This document shows positions 54,178 through 64,000 of a DNA stretch of 64,000 nucleotides, in pieces. The notes below the pieces were generated by a model that saw only the letters and a list, made by a program, of their open reading frames with translations, made no database searches and was not told the DNA's origin. The translations under genes and the position numbers were made by a program. The stretch covers positions 372,001 through 436,000 of the forward strand of contig NZ_JANQBK010000003.1 in the NCBI RefSeq assembly GCF_025370105.1. Reading direction: 5' to 3'. The DNA is from Sphingomonas hylomeconis (GTDB lineage Bacteria; Pseudomonadota; Alphaproteobacteria; Sphingomonadales; Sphingomonadaceae). Each line of letters starts with the position of its first letter. Position 1 is the first letter of the stretch.

Positions 54178-56973
54178 TCAGAAGCGCGAGCGCAGCGTCA
54201 GGCCGTAAGTGCGTGGCTCGGCCAGATACGAGGTGAAGATCTGGTTGCCCACGCCGCCGAACGCCTGGACCTGCGCCTGCGAACCGGCGCCCTGGAACGG
54301 GGCGTTGAAGCCGACCTGCTGATAGTTGGTGTCGAGCAGGTTCTGCGCCCAGAGCTCGAGCGCCCATTTCTTGTCGGCGCCGCGCAGCCCGACGCGTGCG
54401 TTCATCACGAAGAACGCGTCCTGCTCCTTCTCGACGAACAGATCCGAGCCGGTGTTGTAGTCCGACGACAGGCGGCCATCGACATAGAACAATGCGCTGA
54501 GGCCGCTGCTGCCGATGTCCGGCGTCCAGCTGACCGAGCTCGTCACCACGTTGCGCGGCGCGTTCGACAACTGCTTGCCAGCGAGCAGGAACAGGGCCGG
54601 GTCGAGCGCCTCGCCCGAATTGCTGCCGACCAGGTTGTTGCGGAACTTGGTGTCGGAGAAGGTATAGCCCATCGCCACCGAGAAGTTGCGCGCCGGATAG
54701 AAGCCCGCTTCCAGCTCGACGCCCTGCGAGACCACGCCGTACTGCGTATCGCCATTGGCGCACGCCCCGGTCGTCGCACTCGCATCGGTATCGCCGCCGT
54801 TCAGGCTGGTCTTGCACGACTGGATGTTCTGCACGACGAAGTTGGTGCCGTTGAACGTGTTGAGCTGGAAGTTGGCGAATTCCTGGCGGAACGCGGCGGC
54901 GTTGAAGGTGAACTGGCGCGAGCTGTACTTCAGGCCGATCTCATAGGCGTTCACCGTCTCGGCGTCGAAGCGCAGGCGCGACGCATCCGGGTTGGCGAGC
55001 GTCGAGGCAAGGAATGCCGGCCCGAGATCCGAACGGTCGAGATTGTAGCCGCCGGCCTTATAGCCACGCGAATAGCTGGCATAGGTCAGCAGCGCATCGA
55101 CCGGCTTCCAGGAAAGCACGCCGGTGCCGGTGAACTCGCCTTCGCTCAGACTGTCGTTGAGCTTCACGTTGTTGAGGTTCGAGCTGGAATTGCCCGTGCA
55201 GCCCAGCGTGATGATCCCGGCTGCGACCGAGGCAAGCGCCGGGTTGGCGAGCAGCCCGCCCAGCCCGCCCGCGGCGGAGCCGGCCTGCAGCGCCGGGCAG
55301 ACCGTGTTGTTGTTCTGGAAGCTGGCGTCGAAATCCTTCTTCTCGCGCGTGTAGCGCAGGCCGGCGGTGATGCTCAGCCGGTCGGTCAGCTTGAAGATAT
55401 TGTGCGTGAAGAAGGCGTAGTTGTTGCTCGTCTGGTTATAGACGTCGCGGCTGCTGCCGAGATCGTTGAGCGTGCTCAGACGGCGCAGATTGCCGGTGAT
55501 CAGCGGCGCAGCGGCGCCGAACGTCGCATTGACGGCCGCGATGCCGGTCGCGCTCAGGCAGCCCGGGGCGGAGAGATCGCGCAGCGCCGGCGACGCGCTG
55601 ATCCCGGAGACGACGCGACACGCGGCGAACTGGCCGTACTGCGTACCGAACTTGAGGTTGTCGACGACCTGCAGCTGCTCGTTGCTGTAATAGCCGCCGA
55701 CCAGCCAGTCGAGCTTGCCGCCGAGCGCTTCGCCGTTCAGCCGCACTTCCTGCGTGAAGGTGTGGAACTGGCGGTAATTGTTGCCGTCGTCGGGGCGGTA
55801 GCCGATGTCGAGGCTGCCATAATCGATGTCCGCCGCGCCTTCGGCGTTATATTCGCGATACGCGGTGATCGAGGTCAGCGAGGCGCCGCCGAGATTGATG
55901 TCGATCTGGCCCGAGCCGCCATAATCCACCGTCTTGTTGCTATAGGCGCGGCCGGGGGAGTTGGCGATGCGGCGGTTATACGGATCGCCGGCGCTGGGGA
56001 ACACGGCGCCCAGGCCCTTCATGATATCGACGATGCGGTTGCCGGCCGGATTGACGGTATAGTCGCCGGGAACGCCCGGGGTCGGATCGATCTTCTCGTT
56101 CAGATCGGTGTAGACCGCGCCGCAGCACTTCTCGTCGCGATGGCTGTAATCGCCGATCAGGCGGACGCGAATGTCGCTCGACGGCTCCCACAGCAATTGC
56201 GCACGCCCGAAGATGCGGTTGCGATCGTTGTAATCGGTGTCGTTGACGACGTCGTAATAATAGCCGTCGCGCTTGGCGTAGATGCCGTCGATGCGGAAGC
56301 CCAGCGTCTCGCTGATCGGGCCGGTGATGGCGCCGGCAAGGCGGATATTGTTGTAATTGCCGTACGTGCCCTCGGCATAGCCGCCGAACTTGTTCAGATC
56401 CGGTGCCTTGGTGATCACGCTGATCGTGCCGGCAGAGGCGTTGCGACCCGACAGCGTGCCCTGCGGGCCGCGCAGCACTTCGATGCGATCGACTTCGCCG
56501 AGATCGTTGAGCCCGGAGCCGGTGCGGCTGCGATAGACGCCGTCGATGAACGTCGCGACCGAGCTTTCCAGGCCGGGATTGTCGCCGACCGTGCCGATGC
56601 CGCGGATACGCGCCGAGGCGTTTGATTCGCTACCGGTCGAGCTGACCAGCAGCGACGGGGCGAGCTGGCTGAGCTGGCGGATATCGGTCGCGCCGGAATT
56701 CTGCAGCGCTTCCTGGCTGACCGCGGACACCGCGATCGGCACGTTGGACAGGCGCTCGCTGCGGCGCGTGGCGGTGACGATGATGTCGCCCTGGCTGGAG
56801 ACCTCTTCGGTCGTGTCGGCGGCGGTATCGGCGGGGGCGGTGGCTTCGGAGGCGACCTGCGCGTCCTGCGTCGTCGTCTCGGTGGTGGTCGTGCTGGCGG
56901 TGGCGTCCTGCGCCAGAGCGGGGGACGTGATCGCCATCGTAGCGACGGACAACAGTAACGCGGTTTTGCGCAT
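54178..56973 (-). CDS. TonB-dependent outer-membrane receptor
   Basis: The 931-residue protein has a signal peptide (cleavage near ALA-QD). A Thr/Ala/Glu-rich acidic linker follows (about 25-60) and a plug domain with GDIIVTATRRSERLSNVPIAV, IRGIGTVGDNPG, VDRIEVLRGPQGTLSGRNASAG. The long beta-barrel ends in a C-terminal F (LRSRF). It imports an unknown ligand using TonB. The ATG at 56973 has GGAGAGG upstream. The barrel is rich in Asn/Tyr/Gly loops typical of this family. It is separate in sequence from the receptor at 8084. Confidence 0.94.
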   Translation of the reverse strand: MRKTALLLSVATMAITSPALAQDATASTTTTETTTQDAQVASEATAPADTAADTTEEVSSQGDIIVTATRRSERLSNVPIAVSAVSQEALQNSGATDIRQLSQLAPSLLVSSTGSESNASARIRGIGTVGDNPGLESSVATFIDGVYRSRTGSGLNDLGEVDRIEVLRGPQGTLSGRNASAGTISVITKAPDLNKFGGYAEGTYGNYNNIRLAGAITGPISETLGFRIDGIYAKRDGYYYDVVNDTDYNDRNRIFGRAQLLWEPSSDIRVRLIGDYSHRDEKCCGAVYTDLNEKIDPTPGVPGDYTVNPAGNRIVDIMKGLGAVFPSAGDPYNRRIANSPGRAYSNKTVDYGGSGQIDINLGGASLTSITAYREYNAEGAADIDYGSLDIGYRPDDGNNYRQFHTFTQEVRLNGEALGGKLDWLVGGYYSNEQLQVVDNLKFGTQYGQFAACRVVSGISASPALRDLSAPGCLSATGIAAVNATFGAAAPLITGNLRRLSTLNDLGSSRDVYNQTSNNYAFFTHNIFKLTDRLSITAGLRYTREKKDFDASFQNNNTVCPALQAGSAAGGLGGLLANPALASVAAGIITLGCTGNSSSNLNNVKLNDSLSEGEFTGTGVLSWKPVDALLTYASYSRGYKAGGYNLDRSDLGPAFLASTLANPDASRLRFDAETVNAYEIGLKYSSRQFTFNAAAFRQEFANFQLNTFNGTNFVVQNIQSCKTSLNGGDTDASATTGACANGDTQYGVVSQGVELEAGFYPARNFSVAMGYTFSDTKFRNNLVGSNSGEALDPALFLLAGKQLSNAPRNVVTSSVSWTPDIGSSGLSALFYVDGRLSSDYNTGSDLFVEKEQDAFFVMNARVGLRGADKKWALELWAQNLLDTNYQQVGFNAPFQGAGSQAQVQAFGGVGNQIFTSYLAEPRTYGLTLRSRF

Positions 56974-57146
56974 AGCGAGCCTCTCCTGGAATTTCGTGCC
57001 CGGCATATTTGCCATTGGGGCTCGGTGTCATAGAGCGCAAACGCGTGAGGTAAAGCCAATAAATGACTAGAAATCGGCCATTCTTGGCCGGATCGGTTCT
57101 ATGTCGAAGGGTGTGATTGCGCTTTACGCAATCGTCAGCGCATTTT

Positions 57147-57171
57147 CCGTTACGGAAAGCGCGAGAAGCAA
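57147..57171. promoter_or_regulatory. Palindrome TTTCCG-TTA-CGGAAA upstream of receptor gene
   Basis: GCGCATTTTCCGTTACGGAAAGCGC is nearly self-complementary over 25 bases (core TTTCCG-TTA-CGGAAA). It lies in the 250-base region between the receptor gene (start 56973) and infC (stop 57226). It could be an operator or part of the infC transcript end. No regulator is known. Confidence 0.4.
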
Positions 57172-57214
57172 CGGGCCGGCAACAATGATGATTGTCATCT
57201 TTGCAACCGGCCCG
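57172..57214 (-). terminator. Probable terminator hairpin after infC
   Basis: CGGGCCGG (57172-57179) pairs perfectly with CCGGCCCG (57207-57214) around a 27-base loop; on the reverse strand it is followed by TTGCTTCTC. It lies 12 bases past the infC stop. The weak T-tract leaves it uncertain. Confidence 0.55.
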
Positions 57215-57225
57215 ACCGCGGGATA

Positions 57226-57762
57226 TTATTTGGGCGAGAGCACCATCAGCATCTGACGGCCTTCCATGCGCGGATAGGCCTCGACCTTCGCGGTCTCGGC
57301 AATGTCCGCCTGCACGCGCTGCAGCAGCGCCATGCCGAGCTGGCCGTGGCTCAGCTCGCGGCCGCGGAAGCGCAGCGTGATCTTGACCTTGTCGCCCTCG
57401 TCGATGAACTCGGCGACCTTCTTCATCTTGGTGTTGTAATCGTGGTCGTCGATGTTCGGACGCATCTTGATCTCTTTGATCTCCTGCGTCTTCTGGCTCT
57501 TGCGGGCGAGATTCGCCTTCTTCTGCGCCTCGTACTTGAACTTGCCGACATCGAGGAACTTGGCCACCGGCGGATCGGCGTTGGGCGACACCTCGACCAG
57601 GTCGAGACCGACCTCGCGCGCCTGCTCCATCGCTTCGCGGGTGTACATCACGCCGAGATTCTCGCCCTCTCCGTCGATCACGCGGACCTTGGGCGACAGG
57701 ATGAATTCGTTGAAGCGAGGGCCGTTCATCGGCGGCGCCTGGCGGGTCATTGGGGGTCGGAT
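57226..57762 (-). CDS. infC: Translation initiation factor IF-3, apparent ATC start
   Basis: IF-3 binds the 30S subunit and checks initiator tRNA pairing. Both domains are complete: N-terminal [44 protein letters not shown]-terminal [42 protein letters not shown]. The best ribosome-binding site AGGAG (57771-57775) is 8 bases from an in-frame ATC (57760-57762), whereas the first in-frame ATG (57750) is 20 bases from it. Rare starts at infC are known and let IF-3 repress its own synthesis. It is preceded by thrS and a Uma2 gene in the same direction. Confidence 0.92.
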   Translation of the reverse strand: MRPPMTRQAPPMNGPRFNEFILSPKVRVIDGEGENLGVMYTREAMEQAREVGLDLVEVSPNADPPVAKFLDVGKFKYEAQKKANLARKSQKTQEIKEIKMRPNIDDHDYNTKMKKVAEFIDEGDKVKITLRFRGRELSHGQLGMALLQRVQADIAETAKVEAYPRMEGRQMLMVLSPK

Positions 57763-57823
57763 AGGTGTAGCTCCTGTGGTTGTTGACGGTCGGATATAAT
57801 ACCGAAGCGGTGAAATTGAAAGT

Positions 57824-58393
57824 TCAGTCCAATGAATCTAGCTGGATCACGACGCCGGGCAGCAGCAGGGCAGCTACGGCGTCGTGCGCCTCATATTCCT
57901 CGACATCGGTATAGCGGCCATCGACCGGCAGGCGGTGGACGCGGATCGTCTGGCGAACGGCATCGACGACCCAATAATCACGGACGCCGTACTTGGCGTA
58001 TAGCGGTGATTTGATGCGCAGGTCGTAGCCGAGCGAACTGTCCGCCACTTCGATGACGATCGACAGATCGGGGCCGCGCATTTCTCGCGGCAGGCCGTCT
58101 TTGCGCCAGACAGCAAGGTCCGGTTCAACCAGAATGTCTGGTGCCAGGCTGACCGAAGGTTCGACGAACAGACGGACATCATCGGCAAGGGAAAGCACCA
58201 GAATGCGGGTCAACCGCGATTTCATGATCTCGTGGCAATTGGCCTTTGCCGCAGCCATCGGCACGATCTCCCCGTCGATCAGCTCGAAATTGTCGCTTTC
58301 CGCCAAAACGCCCGATTCCGTCAGCGCGTAGACGTCATCGACGGTCAGTCGCGCCGGGATCAGTCCCTTCCGGATATTCTGAAAGACGGTCAT
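57824..58393 (-). CDS. Uma2 family endonuclease (DUF820)
   Basis: The 189-residue protein has the PD-(D/E)XK-type Uma2 fold. Segments are [12 protein letters not shown] (first acidic motif), [25 protein letters not shown] (the core E-V strand) and [21 protein letters not shown]. Uma2 proteins are nuclease-like with no proven in vivo role; most bacteria that carry them have several, possibly mobile, copies. It sits 13 bases after thrS and before infC, splitting a pair that is normally adjacent. The ATG at 58393 is used. Confidence 0.88.
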   Translation of the reverse strand: MTVFQNIRKGLIPARLTVDDVYALTESGVLAESDNFELIDGEIVPMAAAKANCHEIMKSRLTRILVLSLADDVRLFVEPSVSLAPDILVEPDLAVWRKDGLPREMRGPDLSIVIEVADSSLGYDLRIKSPLYAKYGVRDYWVVDAVRQTIRVHRLPVDGRYTDVEEYEAHDAVAALLLPGVVIQLDSLD

Positions 58394-58406
58394 TGCCTGT
58401 GAAATA

Positions 58407-60398
58407 TCACAAATCCGGCGCTTTGGCATCCTCGACCAGCTTGGCGATCACGTCGTCGAGCGACAGGAATTGCTGCCGCTCGCTGCCCAACTGGCGCAGC
58501 GCCACGGTGCCTTCCTCGGCCTCGCGCTTGCCCACCACCAGCAAATTGGGCACCTTGGCGAGCGAATGTTCGCGTACCTTGTAGTTGATCTTCTCGTTGC
58601 GCAGGTCGGTCTCGACGCGGATCCCCGCCGCCTTGAGCTTCTCGGCTACCTCTTGCGCATAATCGTCGGCATCCGACACGATCGTCGCGACCACCGCCTG
58701 CACCGGCGCCAGCCAGAGCGGGAAGCGCCCGGCATGATGCTCGATCAGGATGCCGAGAAAGCGTTCGAACGTGCCGAGGATCGCGCGGTGCAGCATCACC
58801 GGGCGGTGGCGCTCGCCATCCTGCCCGACATAGCTGGCGTCGAGCCGCTCGGGCAGCACGCGATCGGACTGGATCGTGCCGACCTGCCAGGTCCGCCCGA
58901 TCGCGTCGGTCAGGTGGAATTCGAGCTTCGGCGCATAGAAGGCGCCTTCGCCCGGCAGTTCCTCGAACTTGGCCTTGATCGAATCGCTGAGCTTCGAGGT
59001 CAGCACCGCCTCGCGCAGCTCGTGCTCGGCCTTGTCCCACATTTCTTCGCTGCCGAAACGCTTGTCGGGGCGCAGCGCCAGCTTGACCGCATAATCCTCG
59101 AAGCCGAGATCGCGGTACACGCTGTCGAGCAGTTCGCAGAAGCTCTGCACTTCCGCGACCAGCTGGTCCTCGCGCACGAAGATATGCGCGTCGTCCTGCG
59201 TGAACTGGCGCACGCGCATGATGCCGTGCAGCGCGCCGTGCGGCTCGTTGCGGTGGCAGCAGCCGAATTCGGCCATGCGCATTGGCAGGTCGCGGTAGCT
59301 CTTGATCCCCTGGCGGAAGATCAGCACGTGCGCCGGGCAGTTCATCGGCTTCAGCGCCATCAGGTCGGCGGTGCCGCTGAAGATCGCCGCCGCATCGTCG
59401 GTGTTCGGAATCTCGTCTGGCACGACGAACATGTTCTCGCGATATTTGCCCCAGTGGCCGGACTGCTCCCACTGGCGCGCGTCCATCAGCTGCGGCGTCT
59501 TCACTTCCTCATAGCCCGCGGCATCGAGCCGGCGGCGCATATAGGCCTCCAGCTGGCGCCAGATCATATAGCCCTTGGGGTGCCAGAACACGGACCCTTG
59601 CGCCTCGGACTGGAGATGGAACAGGTCCATTTCCTGACCGATCTTGCGGTGGTCGCGCTTGGCTGCCTCCTCGAGCATCGTCAGATGCGCATCGAGCTGC
59701 TTCTTGTTAAGCCACGCCGTGCCGTAGATCCGGCTCAGCATCGCGTTGTTCTGGTCGCCGCGCCAATAGGCGCCAGAGACGCGCGTCAGCTTGAACGCGT
59801 TCGGGTCGAGCTTGCCGGTCGAGACCATGTGCGGCCCGCGGCACATGTCGAGCCAGGCTCCTTGCCGATAGATCGTCAGTTCCTCGCCCTCGGGCAGTTC
59901 GGCGGCCCATTCGGCCTTGAACGTCTCGCCCTGCCGGGTCCAGGTCTCGATCAGCTGCTGGCGGCTCCACACTTCGCGGACGAACGGCTCGTTCTTGGCG
60001 ATGATGCGGCGCATCTCCGCCTCGATCGCGGGCAAATCCTCTTCCGTGAACTGCCGGTCCTTCGGCGCGAAATCGTAATAGAAGCCGTCGTCCGTCGCCG
60101 GGCCGAAGGTGATCTGCGTGCCGGGGAACAGATGCTGCACCGCTTCGGCCATGACATGCGCGAAATCGTGCCGCGCGAGCTCCAGCGCATCGGCTTCGTC
60201 GCGCGCGGTAACCAGGGCAAGCTGCGAATCGCGCTCGAACGGGCGCATGATATCGCGCAGCTCGCCATCGACGCGCGCGGCGATCGCCGCCTTGGCGAGG
60301 CCGGGGCCGATCGCCGCGGCGATGTCCGCCGGGGTAGTCCCCGGGGCTACCTCGCGGACGGAACCGTCGGGCAGCGAGATGCGGAACAGCGCGGACAT
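58407..60398 (-). CDS. thrS: Threonyl-tRNA synthetase
   Basis: The 663-residue class II synthetase has an N-terminal TGS domain ([21 protein letters not shown]) and an editing/SAD domain ([20 protein letters not shown]). The catalytic core follows, with MNCPAH, zinc-site residues and motif 2 [19 protein letters not shown]. The C-terminal anticodon-binding domain has [18 protein letters not shown]. It charges tRNA-Thr. It is followed by Uma2 and infC genes on the same strand. The ATG at 60398 is normal. Confidence 0.97.
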   Translation of the reverse strand: MSALFRISLPDGSVREVAPGTTPADIAAAIGPGLAKAAIAARVDGELRDIMRPFERDSQLALVTARDEADALELARHDFAHVMAEAVQHLFPGTQITFGPATDDGFYYDFAPKDRQFTEEDLPAIEAEMRRIIAKNEPFVREVWSRQQLIETWTRQGETFKAEWAAELPEGEELTIYRQGAWLDMCRGPHMVSTGKLDPNAFKLTRVSGAYWRGDQNNAMLSRIYGTAWLNKKQLDAHLTMLEEAAKRDHRKIGQEMDLFHLQSEAQGSVFWHPKGYMIWRQLEAYMRRRLDAAGYEEVKTPQLMDARQWEQSGHWGKYRENMFVVPDEIPNTDDAAAIFSGTADLMALKPMNCPAHVLIFRQGIKSYRDLPMRMAEFGCCHRNEPHGALHGIMRVRQFTQDDAHIFVREDQLVAEVQSFCELLDSVYRDLGFEDYAVKLALRPDKRFGSEEMWDKAEHELREAVLTSKLSDSIKAKFEELPGEGAFYAPKLEFHLTDAIGRTWQVGTIQSDRVLPERLDASYVGQDGERHRPVMLHRAILGTFERFLGILIEHHAGRFPLWLAPVQAVVATIVSDADDYAQEVAEKLKAAGIRVETDLRNEKINYKVREHSLAKVPNLLVVGKREAEEGTVALRQLGSERQQFLSLDDVIAKLVEDAKAPDL

Positions 60399-60557
60399 GA
60401 GGACAGGGTCTTTCCGTGGAGGAGTGGACGGCCGGCTTAAGCCGGGTGCGCCGATATAGGCAAGCGCGTCCGTTCCGTCACCCTGTCGTGCACGGGCATG
60501 AGTCGCGTGGCAAAGAGGCGGGCCAGCGACCCGCCTCCGTTCAGCCGCGTCGGCCGC

Positions 60558-61892
60558 TCAGCAATGGCCGACGGCCTCGTACAGTCGCTCGGCCCGCCCG
60601 GTTCGCTCGGCTCGCTCGGTCCGCTCGGTGCGCTCGACCCGGAAGCGATCGGCCTGCGCGGCGAGCTGCGCCACCTCGTGGGTCAGGTTGCGTGCCGCCG
60701 CCGAGGTCTGTTCGACCATCGCCGCATTCTGCTGGGTCGACGTATCCATTTCGTGCACCGCGCTGCTCACCTCGCTGATCGCGCTGGCCTGCGCGGCATT
60801 GTCGTTGGCGATCTGCTCGGCAAGCCGCGCCGCCTGTTCGCCCGAGGTCAGGATCACGCCGAACGCATCGTCGACTTCCTGGACGGCGTCGACCGCCGCG
60901 CCGATGTCCAGCCGGGTCACGCTCAGCTGGTCGCGCGCGCGCTTGGCTTCCTCCTCGGCGCGCATCGCCAGCGCGCTGACCAGATCCGCGACGACCGCGA
61001 AGCCGCGCCCGGCATCGCCGGCGCGCCCCGCCTCGACCGCGGCGTTCATCGCCAGAACGCGCGTCTGGAACGCGATCTTGTCGAGCCCCTCGATCACGTC
61101 GTCGATCCCCTTGGCGCTTTCCAGCACGCGCGTCATCGCCTTGACCGCATCGTCGGTGCGCTCGCGCCCGGCCTGCACCGCGGTCTTGGCCTGTTCCGAC
61201 GTCTCGACCGATTGTGTCGCGGCGTGCGCGGTCGCCTTCAGCCGGGAATCGACCTGCTGGATCGCGGCGGCGGTCTGCTCCAGGCTTGCCGCATTGCTTT
61301 CGGTGCGCCGCGCGAGGTCGTTGGAGGCCTGCGCGATCTCGCTCGATCCGCTGCGGATGTTGCTCGTGCCGGCCATCACCGATCCGAGCAGCCCGCGCAG
61401 GCTGGCTAGCGCCTGGTTGAAGCTCGCCTTGAGCGGCGCATATTCGGCCGGATAATCCTCCGTGATGTCGGCAGTCAGATCGCAATTGGACAGGCAGTCG
61501 AAATTTTCCGCCATCCGCTTGATGATCGCCGAATGGCGCGCCGATTGTTCGTTGAGCGCGATCTGTTCCTGCGCGGTCGCGCGGAACGCGAACATCGCCT
61601 TGGTCATCCGGCCGACGCAATCCTTATAGTCGGTAAAGTGGATCGGACTGTCGAGATCGCCCGCCGCGAGCCCCTCCATCCGCACCACGGTGGTGACATA
61701 GGGGACGCACACCGCCTCGCGGAACAGATGCGCCAGCACGACGCCCAGGCCGGTCGCGCCCAGCGCGACCCACGGCGCTGCCGCGGGCGACAATAGCGTG
61801 GCCAGCGTCACGATGCCCAGCAGCCCGACCAGGCTGCCGTAGGACACCAGCATCTTCAAGCGAATGGGCGCATCGGCCCGAAACCAGTTCAT
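60558..61892 (-). CDS. Methyl-accepting chemotaxis protein
   Basis: The 444-residue protein has two close N-terminal transmembrane helices (about 20-60), so there is almost no periplasmic domain. A HAMP-like part follows, then the signalling domain with the hairpin LDKIAFQTRVLAMNAAVEAGRAGDAGRGFAVVADLVSALA, in which the usual A-R-x-A-E is LSALAMRAEE. It ends in a low-complexity Glu/Arg/Thr stretch (ERTERTERAERTGRAER). It relays signals to CheA/CheW. No che genes are in the window. The input is probably intracellular or membrane-derived. Confidence 0.92.
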   Translation of the reverse strand: MNWFRADAPIRLKMLVSYGSLVGLLGIVTLATLLSPAAAPWVALGATGLGVVLAHLFREAVCVPYVTTVVRMEGLAAGDLDSPIHFTDYKDCVGRMTKAMFAFRATAQEQIALNEQSARHSAIIKRMAENFDCLSNCDLTADITEDYPAEYAPLKASFNQALASLRGLLGSVMAGTSNIRSGSSEIAQASNDLARRTESNAASLEQTAAAIQQVDSRLKATAHAATQSVETSEQAKTAVQAGRERTDDAVKAMTRVLESAKGIDDVIEGLDKIAFQTRVLAMNAAVEAGRAGDAGRGFAVVADLVSALAMRAEEEAKRARDQLSVTRLDIGAAVDAVQEVDDAFGVILTSGEQAARLAEQIANDNAAQASAISEVSSAVHEMDTSTQQNAAMVEQTSAAARNLTHEVAQLAAQADRFRVERTERTERAERTGRAERLYEAVGHC

Positions 61893-61985
61893 CGATCTTC
61901 CCCGCGCTATGGATCGCGTGCGATGACGCGCTGTCCATTATAGACGGCGGCCGAGGGGGCGGGGCGCCACGGGGACGAATTCGCG

Positions 61986-62801
61986 TCAGGCGATGCCGAA
62001 CGGCACCACGCGGTTGCTGCGGGTATGGCCGATCTCGGCGCGCCCCAGATAGGGCACGCGCATCTCGCCGCACCAGCGCTGGATCATCGTCTCGATCGTC
62101 TCGCCCCATTCCGGCTCGTTCGCCTGGACGTCGCTGATCTGGCCCAGGCGGACGCCGGCAATGCCCTTGAGCTGCGTCGCGTGCGCCATGGTGAACAGCA
62201 TCCGGTCGATCCGGTAGAGCGGCTCGGACACGTCCTCGACGATCAGCACGTGATCGGTCAAATCGGGCAGCCAGGGCGTTCCGATCAGCGCGGTCAGGAT
62301 CGCGAGGTTGAACGCCGCCGCCGGGCGGCCGTCGAGCCCCGGTTCGAGCACCGCGCGATCCTTCTTGGTCAGCCACAGCAGCGCGCGGCTGAAACCGATC
62401 CCGCCGTCGCCGCTGCCCGCGGTCGAGACCATCGGGCCATGCACCGGTTGCCCGATCCGCGCGGCATAGAGCGCGCCGAGCACGAACCCCATGTCGGAAA
62501 AGCCGAGATAGGTCTTGCGCCGCGCCGCCGCGCCGAGCGCGGGGATCGCCGCGTGCAGGATGCGGTTGGAGCCATAGCCACCGCGCGCGAACCAGATCGC
62601 GTCGATCGTCGGATCGTTCGCCATCGTGACGAACGCGGCGGTGCGCACCGCATCCGATCCCGCGAAATGCCCCTCGGCCAGGAAGCATTGCGGATCGATC
62701 ACCAGATCGACCTCCGGCGCGATGATCGCCGCCAGTCCCTGCGCGCGTGCCGCCAATGCCTCGTCAATCCCCCGCGCGGGGGCGACCACTCCGATCTTCA
62801 T
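61986..62801 (-). CDS. LD-carboxypeptidase (S66 family)
   Basis: The 271-residue protein has the S66 fold: KIGVVAPARG at the start, WFARGGYGSNRIL (72-82), nucleophile S102 in YLGFSDMGF, and C-terminal EDVSEPLYRIDRML with a Glu and GHTRSN with a His. Such enzymes trim the terminal D-alanine of murein tetrapeptides in the cytoplasm, or (MccF type) inactivate microcin-like adducts. The Mur ligase gene just across a 46-base gap, divergent, favours murein recycling. The ATG at 62801 is used. Confidence 0.88.
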   Translation of the reverse strand: MKIGVVAPARGIDEALAARAQGLAAIIAPEVDLVIDPQCFLAEGHFAGSDAVRTAAFVTMANDPTIDAIWFARGGYGSNRILHAAIPALGAAARRKTYLGFSDMGFVLGALYAARIGQPVHGPMVSTAGSGDGGIGFSRALLWLTKKDRAVLEPGLDGRPAAAFNLAILTALIGTPWLPDLTDHVLIVEDVSEPLYRIDRMLFTMAHATQLKGIAGVRLGQISDVQANEPEWGETIETMIQRWCGEMRVPYLGRAEIGHTRSNRVVPFGIA

Positions 62802-62847
62802 CACATTTCCCGTGGCGGTTTGCGCTGACCCGCGATAGCCCCGCGCA

Positions 62848-64000
62848 ATGACCAACGGCAAACCTTACTTCCCCGCCCCCGACGCCTCATCGCACTATTT
62901 CTTCGTCGGCATCGGCGGCAGCGGCATGATGCCACTGGCGATGATACTCGCCGGGCGCGGCGCGACCGTCGCGGGATCGGATCGGACGCTCGATGCCGGG
63001 CGGCTGCCGGCCAAGTTCGATGATCTCGCCGCCAAGGGCGTGACGCTGTTTCCGCAGGACGGATCGGGCGTCACCTCGGCGGACCAGATCGTCGTCGCCT
63101 CCGCGGCAATCGAATCGACCGTGCCGGATATCGTCGCGGCGGACGCGCTCGGCGCGCCGCGGATGAGCCGGGCCGAACTGCTCAGCCAGTTGTTCAACGC
63201 CAGCGTGCTGCCGATCGGCGTCGCGGGGACGAGCGGCAAATCGACCGTCACGGGCATGATCGGCTGGATCCTGCACGCCTGCGGGCGCGCGCCCACGGTA
63301 ATGAACGGCGCGGTCATGAAGAATTTCGCGGCGCCGGACGCGCCCTTCGCCAGCGCGCTGGTCGGCGAGGGGGAGGCGTTCGTCTCGGAAGTGGACGAGA
63401 GCGACGGCTCGATCGCGCTTTATCATCCCAAGATCGCGGTGCTCAACAATGTCAGCCTCGATCACAAGAGCCTCGAGGAATTGCGCAGCCTGTTCGGCAC
63501 CTTCGCCGCCAAGGCGGTGACCACGGTGGTCAATGTCGGCGATGCCGAATCCGCCGCGCTGGCGATGAGCCTGCCGCGCGACCGGCTCGTCACCTTCGCG
63601 ATCGATGCCTCGGCCGATCTGCGCGCCGAGAATTTGGCGCCGGAGCCGTTCGCGATCAGCTTCGATCTCGTGAAGGGTGGCGAGCGTCACAAGGTGCGGC
63701 TGTCGGTGCCGGGGCGGCACAATGTGGCCAACGCGCTGGCGGCGCTCGGCGCGGCGCGCGCGGCGGGCGTGCCGCTGGCCGAGGCGATCCAGGCGATCGA
63801 GGGTTTTGTCGGCCTCAAGCGGCGCTTCGAGCGCGTCGGCACGGCCGGAGGCGTCGCGGTGATCGACGATTTCGGGCACAATCCGGACAAGATCGCCGCC
63901 ACGCTGGAGACGCTGCACGCCTTTCCCGGGCGGCTGCTCGTGCTGTTCCAGCCACATGGCTATGGCCCGCTGAAGGTGATGCGGCACGATCTGGTGGCGA
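62848..64000 (+). CDS. Mur ligase family protein (MurC/Mpl-like), 3' end cut
   Basis: This is the first ~384 residues of a Mur ligase. The N-terminal UDP-sugar-binding Rossmann motif is [13 protein letters not shown] and the ATP P-loop is [10 protein letters not shown] (about 127-136). The central domain has [14 protein letters not shown] and [13 protein letters not shown]. The P-loop differs from the GTHGKTTT of housekeeping MurC, which is commonly seen in Mpl-type recycling ligases. With the neighbouring LD-carboxypeptidase this suggests recycling of murein tripeptide. The MurC versus Mpl choice is inferred. The frame runs off the window end. Confidence 0.82.
   Translation, partial: MTNGKPYFPAPDASSHYFFVGIGGSGMMPLAMILAGRGATVAGSDRTLDAGRLPAKFDDLAAKGVTLFPQDGSGVTSADQIVVASAAIESTVPDIVAADALGAPRMSRAELLSQLFNASVLPIGVAGTSGKSTVTGMIGWILHACGRAPTVMNGAVMKNFAAPDAPFASALVGEGEAFVSEVDESDGSIALYHPKIAVLNNVSLDHKSLEELRSLFGTFAAKAVTTVVNVGDAESAALAMSLPRDRLVTFAIDASADLRAENLAPEPFAISFDLVKGGERHKVRLSVPGRHNVANALAALGAARAAGVPLAEAIQAIEGFVGLKRRFERVGTAGGVAVIDDFGHNPDKIAATLETLHAFPGRLLVLFQPHGYGPLKVMRHDLVA

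Noticed and set aside
58470-60440. 656-codon forward frame over thrS
   Set aside because: Antisense shadow of thrS, low-complexity composition, no ribosome-binding site or family.
60580-60660. Tandem GCTCGG-type repeats near the end of the chemoreceptor gene
   Set aside because: They encode the ERTERTERAER tail of the receptor and are in frame; not an intergenic repeat.

Overview
The window is high-GC chromosomal DNA from an alphaproteobacterium, almost certainly a sphingomonad (Sphingomonas or a close relative). The evidence is the dense coding with many ATGA/GTGA overlaps, two large TonB-dependent receptors, a SapC-like protein, DUF3297 and DUF1289 proteins, a GTTC-N7-GTTC LexA box before uvrA, and GC-rich palindromic elements between genes. 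Most of the window is core genome. I see no tRNA, rRNA, insertion sequence, prophage or CRISPR array, and no gene-free stretch longer than about 300 bases.

Layout. 1-5863: a forward run of a DUF885 hydrolase (cut at the window start), a secreted GH43 glycosidase, UbiA, a PmbA/TldD protein and an inositol-monophosphatase/CysQ phosphatase. 5987-7901: a TelA/XpaC-like pair, divergent from a TonB-dependent receptor (8084-10471), then typA. 12597-14237: a reverse-strand three-gene cassette of a 76-residue protein, a radical SAM/SPASM enzyme and a 67-residue zinc-ribbon protein, all overlapping. 14513-20305: small secreted proteins, DUF3297, a LytS/LytTR two-component pair and a DEAD-box helicase with DUF1289. 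20412-24153: FAD oxidoreductase, SapC, cytochrome b561 and a TonB-C protein. 24392-27274: uvrA under a LexA box.

27328-29686 is the only clear accessory patch. It holds an A+T-rich anti-phage dCTP-deaminase gene (DCD/AvcD type) and, convergent to it, a Phd-like antitoxin/PemK-like toxin pair whose genes overlap by about 95 bp. 29792-38207 returns to the backbone: membrane and lipoproteins, a glyoxalase operon (gloA, nitronate monooxygenase, gloB), a TPR protein with an alpha/beta hydrolase, and an M48 peptidase with a DUF898 membrane protein.

38212-53272: sugar-type MFS transporter with an SDR, acyl-CoA dehydrogenase with a second SDR, a retropepsin-like protease, malic enzyme, mutS, a GNAT protein, glnD and a VOC protein. 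53282-64000: a Gly/Cys-tailed protein whose start looks frameshifted, a second TonB-dependent receptor, infC (apparent ATC start), a Uma2 endonuclease gene lying between infC and thrS, thrS, a chemoreceptor, and an LD-carboxypeptidase divergent from a Mur ligase of the MurC/Mpl group (cut at the window end), which together suggest murein recycling.

The items most worth following up are the radical SAM cassette, the DCD/toxin-antitoxin patch, and the palindromic elements, two of which supply the stop codon of the adjoining reverse-strand gene.
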